A DNA stretch of 64,000 bases from Nilaparvata lugens. Taxonomy: Eukaryota > Arthropoda > Insecta > Hemiptera > Delphacidae. The position numbers and the translations under genes were made by a program. The stretch spans positions 47,604,770-47,668,769 of the forward strand of contig NC_052505.1 of the NCBI RefSeq assembly GCF_014356525.2. Reading direction: 5' to 3'. The stretch's first letter is position 1. The number at the start of each line of letters is the position of its first letter. Under the pieces are notes generated by a model. It was not told where the DNA came from. It was given only the letters and a program-made list of their open reading frames with translations, and made no database searches. Of this stretch, positions 48,912 through 59,040 are shown piece after piece.

Positions 48912-51900
48912 TCAAAAATGGAATCCAATGCCGAAGCCCAAACCAGGGCTGTGTCCATGGTGTCCGCCGTAATAGTTTGGATAGAATCCGTCATGGTAGC
49001 CGTGTCCGTGTCCGTGGTAGTGTTCGTGATATCCAAAAGGTCCATGATGATCATAGTGACCATAGTGACCATAGTGTGGACGATGCTCACCCCAACTGTA
49101 GAACTCCTCACTGGAATGTGGTTTGGCAACAGGAGATCGTTTCACCTGCAAACAAATTTAATAGTTATATTTTTTTTGTAATGTTAATGATGAAAACAGA
49201 ACATATAGTGAGATTCATGTTATAAAGACAGTGGAAATGTTAGGACAATATAGTTGCCGATTTTGTTTTTCCCTCATTTTCTCAAGAAGATTCAATGATT
49301 CTAGTCATCCCGGTATGTACCGTATTTTATAATTTTAATGGTTGATTCCTGTTGATGATCTATTGTCACATATATGGAATTCACCAAGAAAAAAATTTTT
49401 TCGAGCTAATAATGAATTTTCATAATTGAGATGTAATATTTATCTAAATGTATTTAGGTTTTGGTTGATATTCTGGTACTTAAGTTAATTTCTTCGTAGC
49501 CTATAAATGATTTGGCAACAGTGCGTAATTGAAAAGGATTGTAGCTACTATCTGCTTTGTTCAATGGAAAACAAGAATAGCAAGCCAATGCCTACTTTAT
49601 AAGTTAAAAGTCTCTACAGATTGAAATAAATATTGGAAGTTGCATTTGTTCAAATGCTAAATCAATATTAATAATTAATTAATAATTTGATTGTATGGTA
49701 TGAGATGTTGTGTATATGGACGCTAGTCCATAAGAATATGGAGAAATTGGACCTGGTACATGAGACGACCCAAGGTCGCAGGATCTGGTGACTGCGTGTT
49801 AGGAGAGCCGACCCCAAATAATGGGAAGAGGGTCATGAAGAAGAAGGTATGAGATGTTGTGGTATTTCTCCATAATTGAAAGAATAAGACTTTGATATTG
49901 TCAATACCAGCACTTTTATTCATTCGAAAATTAATTCATAATTCAGAATCAGGTTTCATAGTAATACCTACCCTTCAGCTGAACTATAGTGAGGTCCACG
50001 TTTTAATGACAGTATTTGATCAACTTTGGTTTTGCTATCCTAGTCTATCATTCGACAAAGCTGGTGGTACTATCCTTTTCTAGGTCCACAACGATGCCAA
50101 TTATGTTTTTGACAGTGTACAAATATAATTAATTAATGCAGAGAATCGGCATCGCTATTCTTCTATCTTTATCCACTGCCATTATAACGTGGACCTCACT
50201 AAAGTTCAGCTGAAGATGTGGTAGGTATTACCATGAAACCTGGTTCTGAATTATGAATTAATTTTCGAATGAATAAAAGTGCTGGTATTGACAATATCAA
50301 AGTCTTATTCTTACAATTAATAATTATTATTTATGAAACGAAAATCCCAACTAAATGCTGTAAATCACCCCGAAGACTTAAATGTTCAAATATTGACAAC
50401 AGGGTAAACAGTTATATGGAAATTCGATGAGCGCTACTCTACAAAGATTATTTGTTAGCCCGGGAAACCAATACCTCCCAATTGACGGTCAGGACAGCTC
50501 ACCCTTACACCAAGTATAGACTTTTATTTATAAAATATAGAAACTGAGGAATAAAATTAAAGTATAGACAAATAATTTTTGTACGGTAAAGAAGCGCTCA
50601 TCAAATTGCCATATAGCTGTTTACCCTGTTGTCAATATTTGAGGTAGCAGAAGTCTTCGGGGTGATTTACAGCATTTAATTGGGATTTTCGTTTAATAAT
50701 AATTAGGCCTATTAGATGTGTCTATAGAAACATCAAGTTTCCGATGCAGCCAAATACAAATATCAATGCTCTAATTATTTTTCAGTGGGAAATAATCAGA
50801 GAGCGATTGTTTAAAAATCTAGAAGAAGTTTCTCGACTTGAGTAACTCATAATTCAACTTTCAAGACCATGATATCATTGGAATCAAATTGATGGTGCTT
50901 ATGTAGTAATCAATTATGTCACTAAATTAATTTTAATTCGATTTCTTATACTATTCCAAATGGCTTTATCAATTTGAGTTATCAAGAACAGTATATGGAT
51001 ATGTATAATTGATGCAAAATTCAATTTCTATAGCAACTCATTTCTATAATAATTATGCATGATATGAAGTGAAATTTACTTGAAATAGCATTAGTTGAAT
51101 GAGAAGCATTGATGTCTCTCATGAGTGGAGAATGCTGAAAGCCTGAAGTGAACCTCACTGTAATTTCAGTGTTTTCGTTTTCTTTTATTGAAGCAAATCA
51201 AATCTACGAGATCAAGGGACAGAATCTATAGCAATCTACGTTGAATGTTACAAATAATAATTGAGATTGTTCTCAACTTTCGAAGGGAAAAATGAGCATT
51301 TTTGAGACTAGACTGTCTTTGCTCTTTTATTGTCCGCGATTGAATGAACAACAAATGTTAATAGTTTCTCTGAATTGGAGTTTCAAAGAAAAAAGTTTAC
51401 AGTCAGTTATCGTCATAGAAAACAAAACTCTTCACAAAACGCGGAGCAATTCTTAGCAATATGAATACTCGTATAAGAAAACTAGTGGTTTAACACAGGC
51501 GCAAACTGAGTTAGATGGCTCTTCAAGAATTATTAGAATTGAGAATTTGGTATCATGGAATAAATTATTTTCATCACTTCTGAAGGACTGTGCTTTGACA
51601 AATTTTCAATTAATAAGTTATAGTATAGCATTCCATCTTTGTGAGCGACAGCCTTCATCCTCCCGTTCTCAGTTTTGGAATAATTATTCCACTTCATTAT
51701 TCGAAAAAAACCTAACCCTCGAATCACGTCAGAAAATTCTTCAGTTACCACCCAAGTACGATTACCACCTGCCTGGAGTTACTAATACAGTAGGCTATGC
51801 ATAATTAAAAATCTCTCCTCTCTGTTGTCTCAAATGCAGTAGCCCATCGCGTTATGAATACACATGCGGCGGTTATTGGAGAAAACGTGGAGACTGTACT

Positions 51901-52258
51901 GGCACCAGTGCTTCAGCCCCCACGTTACATTATAGGGGCGTGATTCAGCTTTGGGTTTTTGTTTGTAGCTCATCACAGTATAACTGTAGTTAATCATGTC
52001 GTTTTCTGAAATTTGACGATTGAAAAACTCATAAATGTAAAAAGTAAGAGTTATGTTGAAATGTATTTGAATTACAGTCATTGAAAAAGTGGTAAGTTTT
52101 TAAGGCTACTCTTCATTAGCAATGTAGCTCTTCATTGCTAGCTTTTATTCAATCGACACATTATCAGCACTTTAATATGGACTCACCTGCCGCGGAGGAG
52201 CCGCCATTGCAGCACTGATGAGCATCACGCAAATGCAAACTGTTATGATTTTCATCAT
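48912..52258 (-). CDS. Secreted His/Gly/Tyr-rich peptide, two coding exons, 101 aa
   Basis: Exon 1 (52258-52187, 24 codons, start MMKIITVCICVMLISAAMA) is a signal peptide with likely cleavage after AMA, residue 19. It ends CAG|GTGAGT in phase 0. Exon 2 (49145-48912) follows TTTGCAG and opens VKRSP, a dibasic site. It then has HYGHYGHYDHHG-type repeats, a YHGHGHGYHDG block and the tail GLGFGIGFHF. Two adjacent ATGs are possible starts; the first is used here. An acceptor at 52272-52271, 12 bp before the ATG, shows a spliced 5' UTR. Composition resembles small cuticular, silk-like, antimicrobial (glycine/histidine-rich) or metal-binding peptides; no specific family is recognised. Strand, intron phase, spliced leader and histidine content match the 34500-38116 gene, so the two may be distant relatives, though their signal peptides are not alike. 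Confidence 0.78.
49206..49570. repeat. Degraded TATAGTGAGG MITE in the peptide gene intron
   Basis: TATAGTGAGATTCATGTTATAAAGACAGTGG at 49206 resembles the left end at 35876, and the following AATATAGTTGCCGATTTTG matches its interior. ATCTGCTTTGTTCAATGG near 49550 matches the inner right part. The right terminus itself is missing. Confidence 0.5.
49728..49845. repeat. Possible LINE 3' remnant
   Basis: GACCTGGTACATGAGACGAC, GCAGGATCTGGTGACTGC and AATGGGAAGAGGGTCATGAAG with a GAAGAAGAAGG tail look like the final coding part and tail of an insect LINE. The match is weak and from memory. Confidence 0.3.
49874..50318. repeat. Large foldback (arms ~125 bp) with TAGTGAGGTCCACG core
   Basis: AATTGAAAGAATAAGACTTTG through TTCAGCTGAACTATAGTGAGG on the left is mirrored by CCTCACTAAAGTTCAGCTGAA through CAAAGTCTTATTCTTACAATT on the right. 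At its heart are TIRs of the TATAGTGAGG MITE, so the sequence flanking that MITE is itself in inverted orientation. Confidence 0.8.
50322..50704. repeat. Second foldback element of the GCTGTAAATCACCCC family
   Basis: The arms match those of 36765-37076 (GCTGTAAATCACCCCGAAGAC, AATATTGACAACAGGGTAAACA, CGATGAGCGCTACT) but the centre holds about 110 bp of extra sequence. It lies 3 bp from the previous foldback, so about 830 bp of this intron is palindromic. Confidence 0.8.
50705..52186. other. Rest of the peptide gene intron
   Basis: AT-rich, no element recognised. The 85-codon + frame at 51547-51804 and the overlapping - frames are not recognisable. Confidence 0.4.
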
Positions 52259-52830
52259 CTCTTATTATTTCTGTAAAATAGAATATTGAAAGAATTTTAT
52301 TCAATCCAGAGTATAGTTTGAAAGTATGACGAAATGATTGACAAAGTCAATTGAAGAACTCCGTCATCTGAGAACATCGAGGAAGAGTTTGTCATTCTAG
52401 AAAGACTTTCCCTTATCCCTAAAAATATGGGAATCTGATTCTCACTTATCTCTAACCGTCTTATCCATAAGGCATAGAAAATGGTGAAGTAGAATTGGAA
52501 GTGAGAAACGTTTTAAAAATTAACTTTTTATCTCAGATAGATTTTCTTCCTACTTAATACCAGTATATTTGAGTTCATCAATATCTACAACATTGAGCTA
52601 GGCGCTCATCAATTTTGTATTTCTATAATAATATTGAGCACCTTTCTTATTTCGGTAATGATCTCTGAGCATTATTTATAGCAGACTATAAATATAGCAA
52701 TTAGTTCTTGATCATAATGAATTAAATTCTTTCCCATTACTTCAGAAACTTTATAGTTGATTTTAGTGGATTGGAATATTCGAATAACAACAATCGTAAC
52801 TCAAGTTTGGAATCACTATTATTATTATTA

Positions 52831-53520
52831 TACAGAGTGAGTCGTAAGTATGGGAACCCTTCAATAAATTGGAGACTGTTGTATATATAATACTGTAACT
52901 TGCAGGATACGTTATTGGTCAAATACTTTACCTTTTGACGTACACCTGAATTTCAACCCCTCATAAGGGGTTGATAACATAACATCAATTGAATATTCTA
53001 TGATACTTGTATCCAAAATGGCAGCTGATTGAAGTTTCAGTTTTTAAGGAAATGAGGGGTTGTAACTCGAATATTTTAAATGTTAACACCCATCGTGTGG
53101 TACATCATTATTTTTTAAGGCCTTCCTGGAACAAGAAAGATTACATCAATAAAAATGTACTATGATACTTCTATCCAATATGGTGGCTGATTGAAGTTTT
53201 AGTTTTTAAAGGAATGATTGATGAAGTTCCGTCAGCCGCCATTTCGGATACAAGTATCATAGAACATATTTTTATTGGTGTCATCTTTCTCGTTTTGAAA
53301 TGGTTTTTAAAATAATGTATCACACAATGGGTGTTCACATTCAAAATATTTGAGTTACAACCCCCAAGTCACCCCCTTATGAGGGGTTGAAATTCTGTTG
53401 TACGTCAAAAGGTACGTAGAGTATTTGACAACTAACTTATCCTTAAAGTTACAGTATTATAATTATCTACAACAGTCTCCAACTTATTGAAGGGTTCCCA
53501 TACATATGACTCACTCTGTA
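52831..53520. repeat. 690-bp TIR element, TACAGAGTGAGTC ends
   Basis: TACAGAGTGAGTCGTAAGTATGGGAACCCTTCAATAAATTGGAGAC on the left is mirrored at the right end (53475-53520). Inner blocks (ACCTTTTGACGTAC, CAACCCCTCATAAGGGGTTG) are also mirrored. The borders read TA, suggesting a TA target. Non-coding. It sits in the inferred 5' UTR intron of the 101-aa peptide gene. Confidence 0.8.
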
Positions 53521-56500
53521 TACAGAGACAAATGTGATAATATACTGTATTATATTGGGATATATTATGCTAGTGAAATTTCTATTTTCAAGAGAATGGA
53601 AGTAGATTACATGAATGATCTAAATGTCTAATTCTTATCTATCTACATGAATGGAATTGAGTAGAGCTATCAAATAATAAATGTTAAATGAATACACCTT
53701 CAGTATTATGTGGTATGAATTGTGTACTCATTAGAACTCGAACAATCTCAATGATTTCATATTTAATCGACTACTCAAAAATAATATTCGATCGGTCAGA
53801 TTCTGAAATAAGATACCCAAATATATGCGTACATTAAGTAATCCAACTTTCTATTGATTCGAATTACTATTTCATATAAATTTTGCTGTTTCAAATCTGT
53901 TTCTTACAGAATATGAATGCATTAGGGGTGCCCACAGGTTAGGGGAGGACGCAGATTTATTAAAATTACTTAAATTTTTAAATAAGGTCAAAAAGATGAT
54001 TCAGAAAAAGGTCAGTAGTGTGGTGTTTAATTAACCGTATGACGACGGTTTTTTGCGAGGGTGTCATAGAGCTTTTGGGGTGACCCCTGAATAAATAGAT
54101 GGTTGTAGACTATTGATGAGTGAGGAATGCGAAAATCAAGTTGAAATATAATATAAGGAATAACAACAATTATTAAGTTTTCAATATGCCTATATCACGA
54201 GTAGTTAAGATGTTAAAAACTATAGGAAAATATCAATCTTACCTCGATAATGTAACTGATACAAGACTGGATTGCAAAATCCAGTGTTATTTTCCTTCCA
54301 GATTTTTTCGTATTCTCAATGTGAGCTTTAATATAAATATAGTTTAAGTTCAGTCTCAGCTTAAATGAAATGGAGAAATAGTTTTCTGATCAATATAGAC
54401 AACACCATTCACCTCACCACTGTTGCACTGGCCACAATCTCAGAAATGGTTGTCTAATCAATGCCAGTTTAATCAATTCACCTTCGAATGTTGATGGACT
54501 TGTTGGGGATGGACAAATGCGATAACAGGAATAACGGGTGGCTAGATTCACTCCAAACTATCGGCCTATTTCGAATTGGAAGTACTGATTCTATTCATAA
54601 TTCATTGTGACAGTTTAAAATGACTCTCACTTTGGTGGTCAACACAGTTCATCGTCATTCTATTCAGTGACTCACGAAATACAGTTCTATCACATTTGTC
54701 ATCCAGTATAATGATAAATATACCGGTACTATTATTATTATTATTATCATCCTGTATCTATGTTGTACTGACCTGATTAGTTCAATTTGGTTGTGTGTCA
54801 TGTTGTAGAACTACATGACAATGACATTACTCAGCATATATTACTATCATTCCTAATGCTCAGCGTTGGTGAATGACTAATGACTATGTGCAGTTATAAG
54901 AATTTGCTTCCAGTTGATTGCATTCGAATATACTTATTATACGGTTCTTACAGCCTACCAATAAATACTTCATGTAATAGAGGAAAGTACTATTTTTGGC
55001 AGTAGCTATGGTCTCTGACCAATGACTATGAATCATTTAAAAATTGTGTGAATCAAAGTGTGAAATTTGTCACATCTAACAATCCAGTAAACAATTTCTC
55101 AAGTAATTCGGTAATATGCTTATTATTATTATTCAAATCGTGTTAGGTGCATTCTCATCCTTTTTCTCATGAAGGGTGTGAAGCTTTTCCTGGGGGAGTC
55201 ACTCTCACCTCCAAGGATAAGTCGATACACGTAGGGTGAATCTTGCACTGAATCAACGGTGTTGAGGTTATAAATTTTGTAACTGCGTGCGTGGATGCTA
55301 AGTGTACACCAGACTGATTGACTCACTACAAGATTCAATACAATTGTCGGAATCGCAGGAGGCCTAAACGCTCGCTCACCCTTGATTCTTCTTATGACAG
55401 ATTGTATGGTGATGAAATTTTTATAAGTAGTGTAGCGGACGCTAAACACTGAATACGGATACCTTAAAATTATTACCTGTGAAGAATGAGCAAACAAAAT
55501 CATACAGGTCGAGCAAAAATCCCGATGTAGATAATTTACGGGACTGCGTCTCTAATAAGTTCTGAAGGATTAAAATACGGTACTTGGACCAAATATCGTT
55601 CAGAATATATTTCGAGAACAGAGTCTTGTCGGGTTTTAAGCTCTATTGTAGGAAATTATATGATCTCTGGCTGCATCTGCTGTACTGTTGGTGTATTCGC
55701 TCCTAAGTCGAGGTCGGTAACAGATAAAAGCTGATATATGAGCAGGTAAGGACAAAGAACAAAAATCTCGATCTGACCCCACTCACTACATCCACTTAGA
55801 CCTGTTCCAATATCCAGCTTAATTCAATTATTGCAATGATCGTATTCGATCGGTTCTTGATGATATAGAACGTATCAGACACAATAATTGACAGGCTTAA
55901 GAAATAATCGAACTCAGAAAACGAATTAATAAAATTGAAATATATTATAATAAAATATATGATCATACAGTGCAGATTCAGAATATGATTTACAGATTGA
56001 TAATAATTTAGCATTAACAAAAGAGTTAAAAATGTTCTTGTGCTTGCATGACACCATGCATGATCCGACAGAATTTTACAATTGATAAAAGTTAACAGTT
56101 TTGAAAAAATAGTGAAAAATGAATAAAAAATATTTTTTAAAATTGTTCGGAGTCGTGGTTCTGGCAGCGGAGGATAGTTAATCAACTACAAGTTCTTATA
56201 AATTCTATATGAATAAATTCTAGGCTCTTAATGACTAATAAGCGCTTGTCGGCGTGGCCAATAATTTAACGAAGAAAATTTTATATCTTTCTGCACTGTA
56301 ATATTTTTCGAAGCGTAGATTGGGGCCCCTTTAAACTTATACGGTAACTCACGTGAAATTCCTTGGCGGTCGTGGTTTTCTTCTTTAGATCAAAATCGTT
56401 AGATCGGCGGCGGTCCAAGCTTCGGTCTCAGCACGTGGGGAATTTTAATTTAAATATCTCCTTCACCAAATTAATTGAGGGATATTTTAACTTTAAACTT

Positions 56501-57730
56501 TTGATTTATCGATTGATGAAAATAGATTCACAAATAACAAATAGAATAGCCTAAGATATTGGCTCACAAATAAAACATATAAAATCGAACGAAAATTTTT
56601 TACGAATAGGTCTTGGTAACTTTAACGAGGTCTGAGCGGTGAGAATTTCAAAAGGGAAGTGAAACGTCTTCTTCTAAGCTTCTTGGCTAGAACCTTTCTC
56701 TGAGAATCTCGGTGTGATAAATTTGCATGAAAATTTGCCATTGGTAGAACGATTATGACGTAGACATGACGTCAGTGGCAAGCAGTAGAATATAATTCCT
56801 TTAATTACAATAATAACTCGATTTATATAATTCTTAAAACTGCTTAATCTCCTAGACATAGTTCCTCTTATACAATGTACATGTGCTAGTGTATATGATA
56901 AGGCAGGTTTGTTGTCTGATAGTAAATTAACATATTATGTTGTTTTCAAACGATCACCTTTTGGTGCTATTTCTATGCACTATGATTGGCTTAGACTTGC
57001 CAAAGAGGTTTAATCACCATGTGGTTCAGTTGAAATAATAATTAATAAATGAATATTCTTATACAATTTTTATTATGTCTGAGACTGTTATAATTAATTT
57101 CTGCCGTTTTTATCAAAAATATAATGTTCATGTTATGACCTAGTTAGTTACAATAATACTTGACATTTATAATATAATTTCTTAAATAATAAATAATTTC
57201 AACAATAATACATACATTTTTATTTTTTTATTCGAAATTCTTGGTCCTTTATTGATAGTTTTTACTTTTTTAGAAATAAAATTACAGCTTGCATGAATCT
57301 GGCATGACATTTTAAAATTCGCTGAATCAGTCAGCTGTGTTTGAGCTGCTTTAAAACATCTGATCGGTAGTAAACAAAGTGTAACCTCAAAATTCAATGA
57401 GTAATTCATAAATGGTTCGTGCTTTATTTGCAGAATAATTATAATTTTATTAAATAATTCTCTAGAAAATATTCAGTACAGAACGGTACTCTTATCTAAT
57501 ATACAGTTACTGATAAGTAAGTTTTATCGCTCGGTCGCTAACCATTCCTTTAGCGAATTCTTTCATTTTAAAAGGTAATCACAATTTTCCTCTCTTCTCA
57601 TGAGGTCTATTTAAAAAAATTCATCACAAGGGGTATGTAGGATTTCCATTGAATTCATTCCATCATCTTTATAGAGAAGAAAAAGGCTCAATATTATGCA
57701 ACCTTTGGCTTTTCCGTCTCTTCCAATGTA
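53521..57730. other. No supported gene
   Basis: Includes the presumed promoter near 54.3 kb and a terminus AGGGGTGCCCACA at 53932 shared with 47038-47050. The two longest frames, 124 codons at 55503-55129 and 129 codons at 56185-55796 (both -), have no recognisable motif, no nearby exon signals that extend them and AT-driven composition. I treat them as chance. Confidence 0.4.
54243..54342 (-). promoter_or_regulatory. Likely promoter and first 5' UTR exon of the 101-aa peptide gene
   Basis: On the - strand ACTATATTTATATTA (about 54342-54331) is a good TATA candidate. About 90 bp later TTATCGAG|GTAAGATTG is a strong donor (exon edge 54243). Splicing from here to the acceptor at 52271 would remove an intron of 1.97 kb carrying the TIR element at 52831-53520. 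This is inferred from signals only. Confidence 0.4.
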
Positions 57731-58135
57731 TAGCCCAGTCAATAAAGGTCCAAAAAGGCGATTTCCGTCACAAACTCAGGAGAAAGCTGGATTTCTCACC
57801 ATCGATAGAACCATCCCAGAGGGTCATTTTCCGAAAAGTCCCAAAGAATCCCGCTGGAGCTTTCCCCCCCAGCCCCCCCAAAGTTCCGAAATGCAGGTTA
57901 TCACGGGAAATCAATTATCTCGGTACCTATTTATCGGAAAACCTTTAATTATATGTTATTCGATTTGTAATATTATGGGCTACAATATTGGTCCTATTAA
58001 TTTTTTCGATAAAATTGATAGATTTTTGAAAAAACTATATATATGTCTAAATTTCGGATTTTTCAAAGTCCACTATTCAGTTTTTTCCGTTTAACTTTTT
58101 AGTAAAACCATTTTTTATAAAAAATACCCTAAATA
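57731..58135. repeat. TAGCCCAG-ended repeat fragment
   Basis: TAGCCCAGTCAATAAAGGTCC at 57731 shares its terminus with the 19376 element. Then comes a GC-richer, C-run-containing stretch (CCCCCCCAGCC), unlike its surroundings. The overlapping + strand frames of 99 and 132 codons are by-products. Confidence 0.4.
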
Positions 58136-58713
58136 AAAAGTTTAGCCACTTTCATTGCGAATCCATTGATGTATATACTTATGCATTTACGATCCGAGCT
58201 GACGCAGTGGAAGGGAAAAGAGATGACGCGTTACGCCGCGGTCAAGCACATACTGAAACTTTATGTTTCAACTCTCGTTTGTTGTCTAACTGATGTAACA
58301 GTCTGAATTCCGTCTACAATCCCAAATATATGATAATATCATCAGCATAGTGAATCAACGTAAAATAATACGTTGTATAGTACAGATTGCTGTTTGTTGA
58401 CAATAGCGATTTCTTGGAAAACAGGAGCGTTTGATGTTTGCTAATCTCACGGTTCTCAAGCAGAGGCGCCGAAAAATTCTCTGAATTTTAGAATATTTTT
58501 CTCACACTCCTTCCCTTTGAAAATATTTGTATCCCCTCCACTTTGCTTGTAACGAGCAAAATAATCAGTCAGTCCGTCTGTTGCTTTCGAAGAGAGAAGT
58601 TCTTCAGTTTATTCAGTACGGTTTTGTCCTGTGTTTTGAAATACAGTATAGTGCAGTGTTGTATGTACAGTGTTGAAGTAATTGAACTTTTTACTTAGGG
58701 CTATTTATAAAAT

Positions 58714-58913
58714 TGATGTATAAAATATAAATGAATCAAATACCCTTAAAACTTTTAAAAAATATTATTCTCACATACATGTTTCGGGTCTAAGCCCATT
58801 TTCAATGTATTAGCATTCACATTGAAAATGGGCTTAGACCCGAAACATGTATGTGAGAATAATATTTTTTAAAAGTTTTAAGGGTATTTGATTCATTTAT
58901 ATTTTATACATCA
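58714..58913. repeat. Perfect 95-bp inverted repeat with 10-nt loop
   Basis: 58714-58808 and 58819-58913 are exact reverse complements around ATTAGCATTC. The arms include TGTTTCGGGTCTAAGCCCAT. Outside them CAGTGTTGAAGTAATTGAAC (58668) and CAGTGTTGAAGTAATAGAAC (58912) form a 20-bp direct repeat with one mismatch, like a duplication made when the palindrome arrived. It lies 130 bp upstream of the 59041 reading frame. Confidence 0.95.
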
Positions 58914-59040
58914 GTGTTGAAGTAATAGAACGTGTTGGTAGTTCTCGTTATTATAGATTTATTTCAGTTATAAATCAAGTACGGTAATGATTCGCTCTAC
59001 TTCGATTCATAAGTAATTTCATATCAGTAATTTTCAGAAA

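Noticed and set aside
55129..56185. Two - strand frames of 124 and 129 codons
   Set aside because: No recognisable domain, no signal peptide, no supporting splice sites; they can arise by chance in this AT-rich sequence.
57649..58094. + strand frames of 99 and 132 codons
   Set aside because: They run through a TAGCCCAG-ended repeat with C-rich low-complexity sequence and have no family resemblance.
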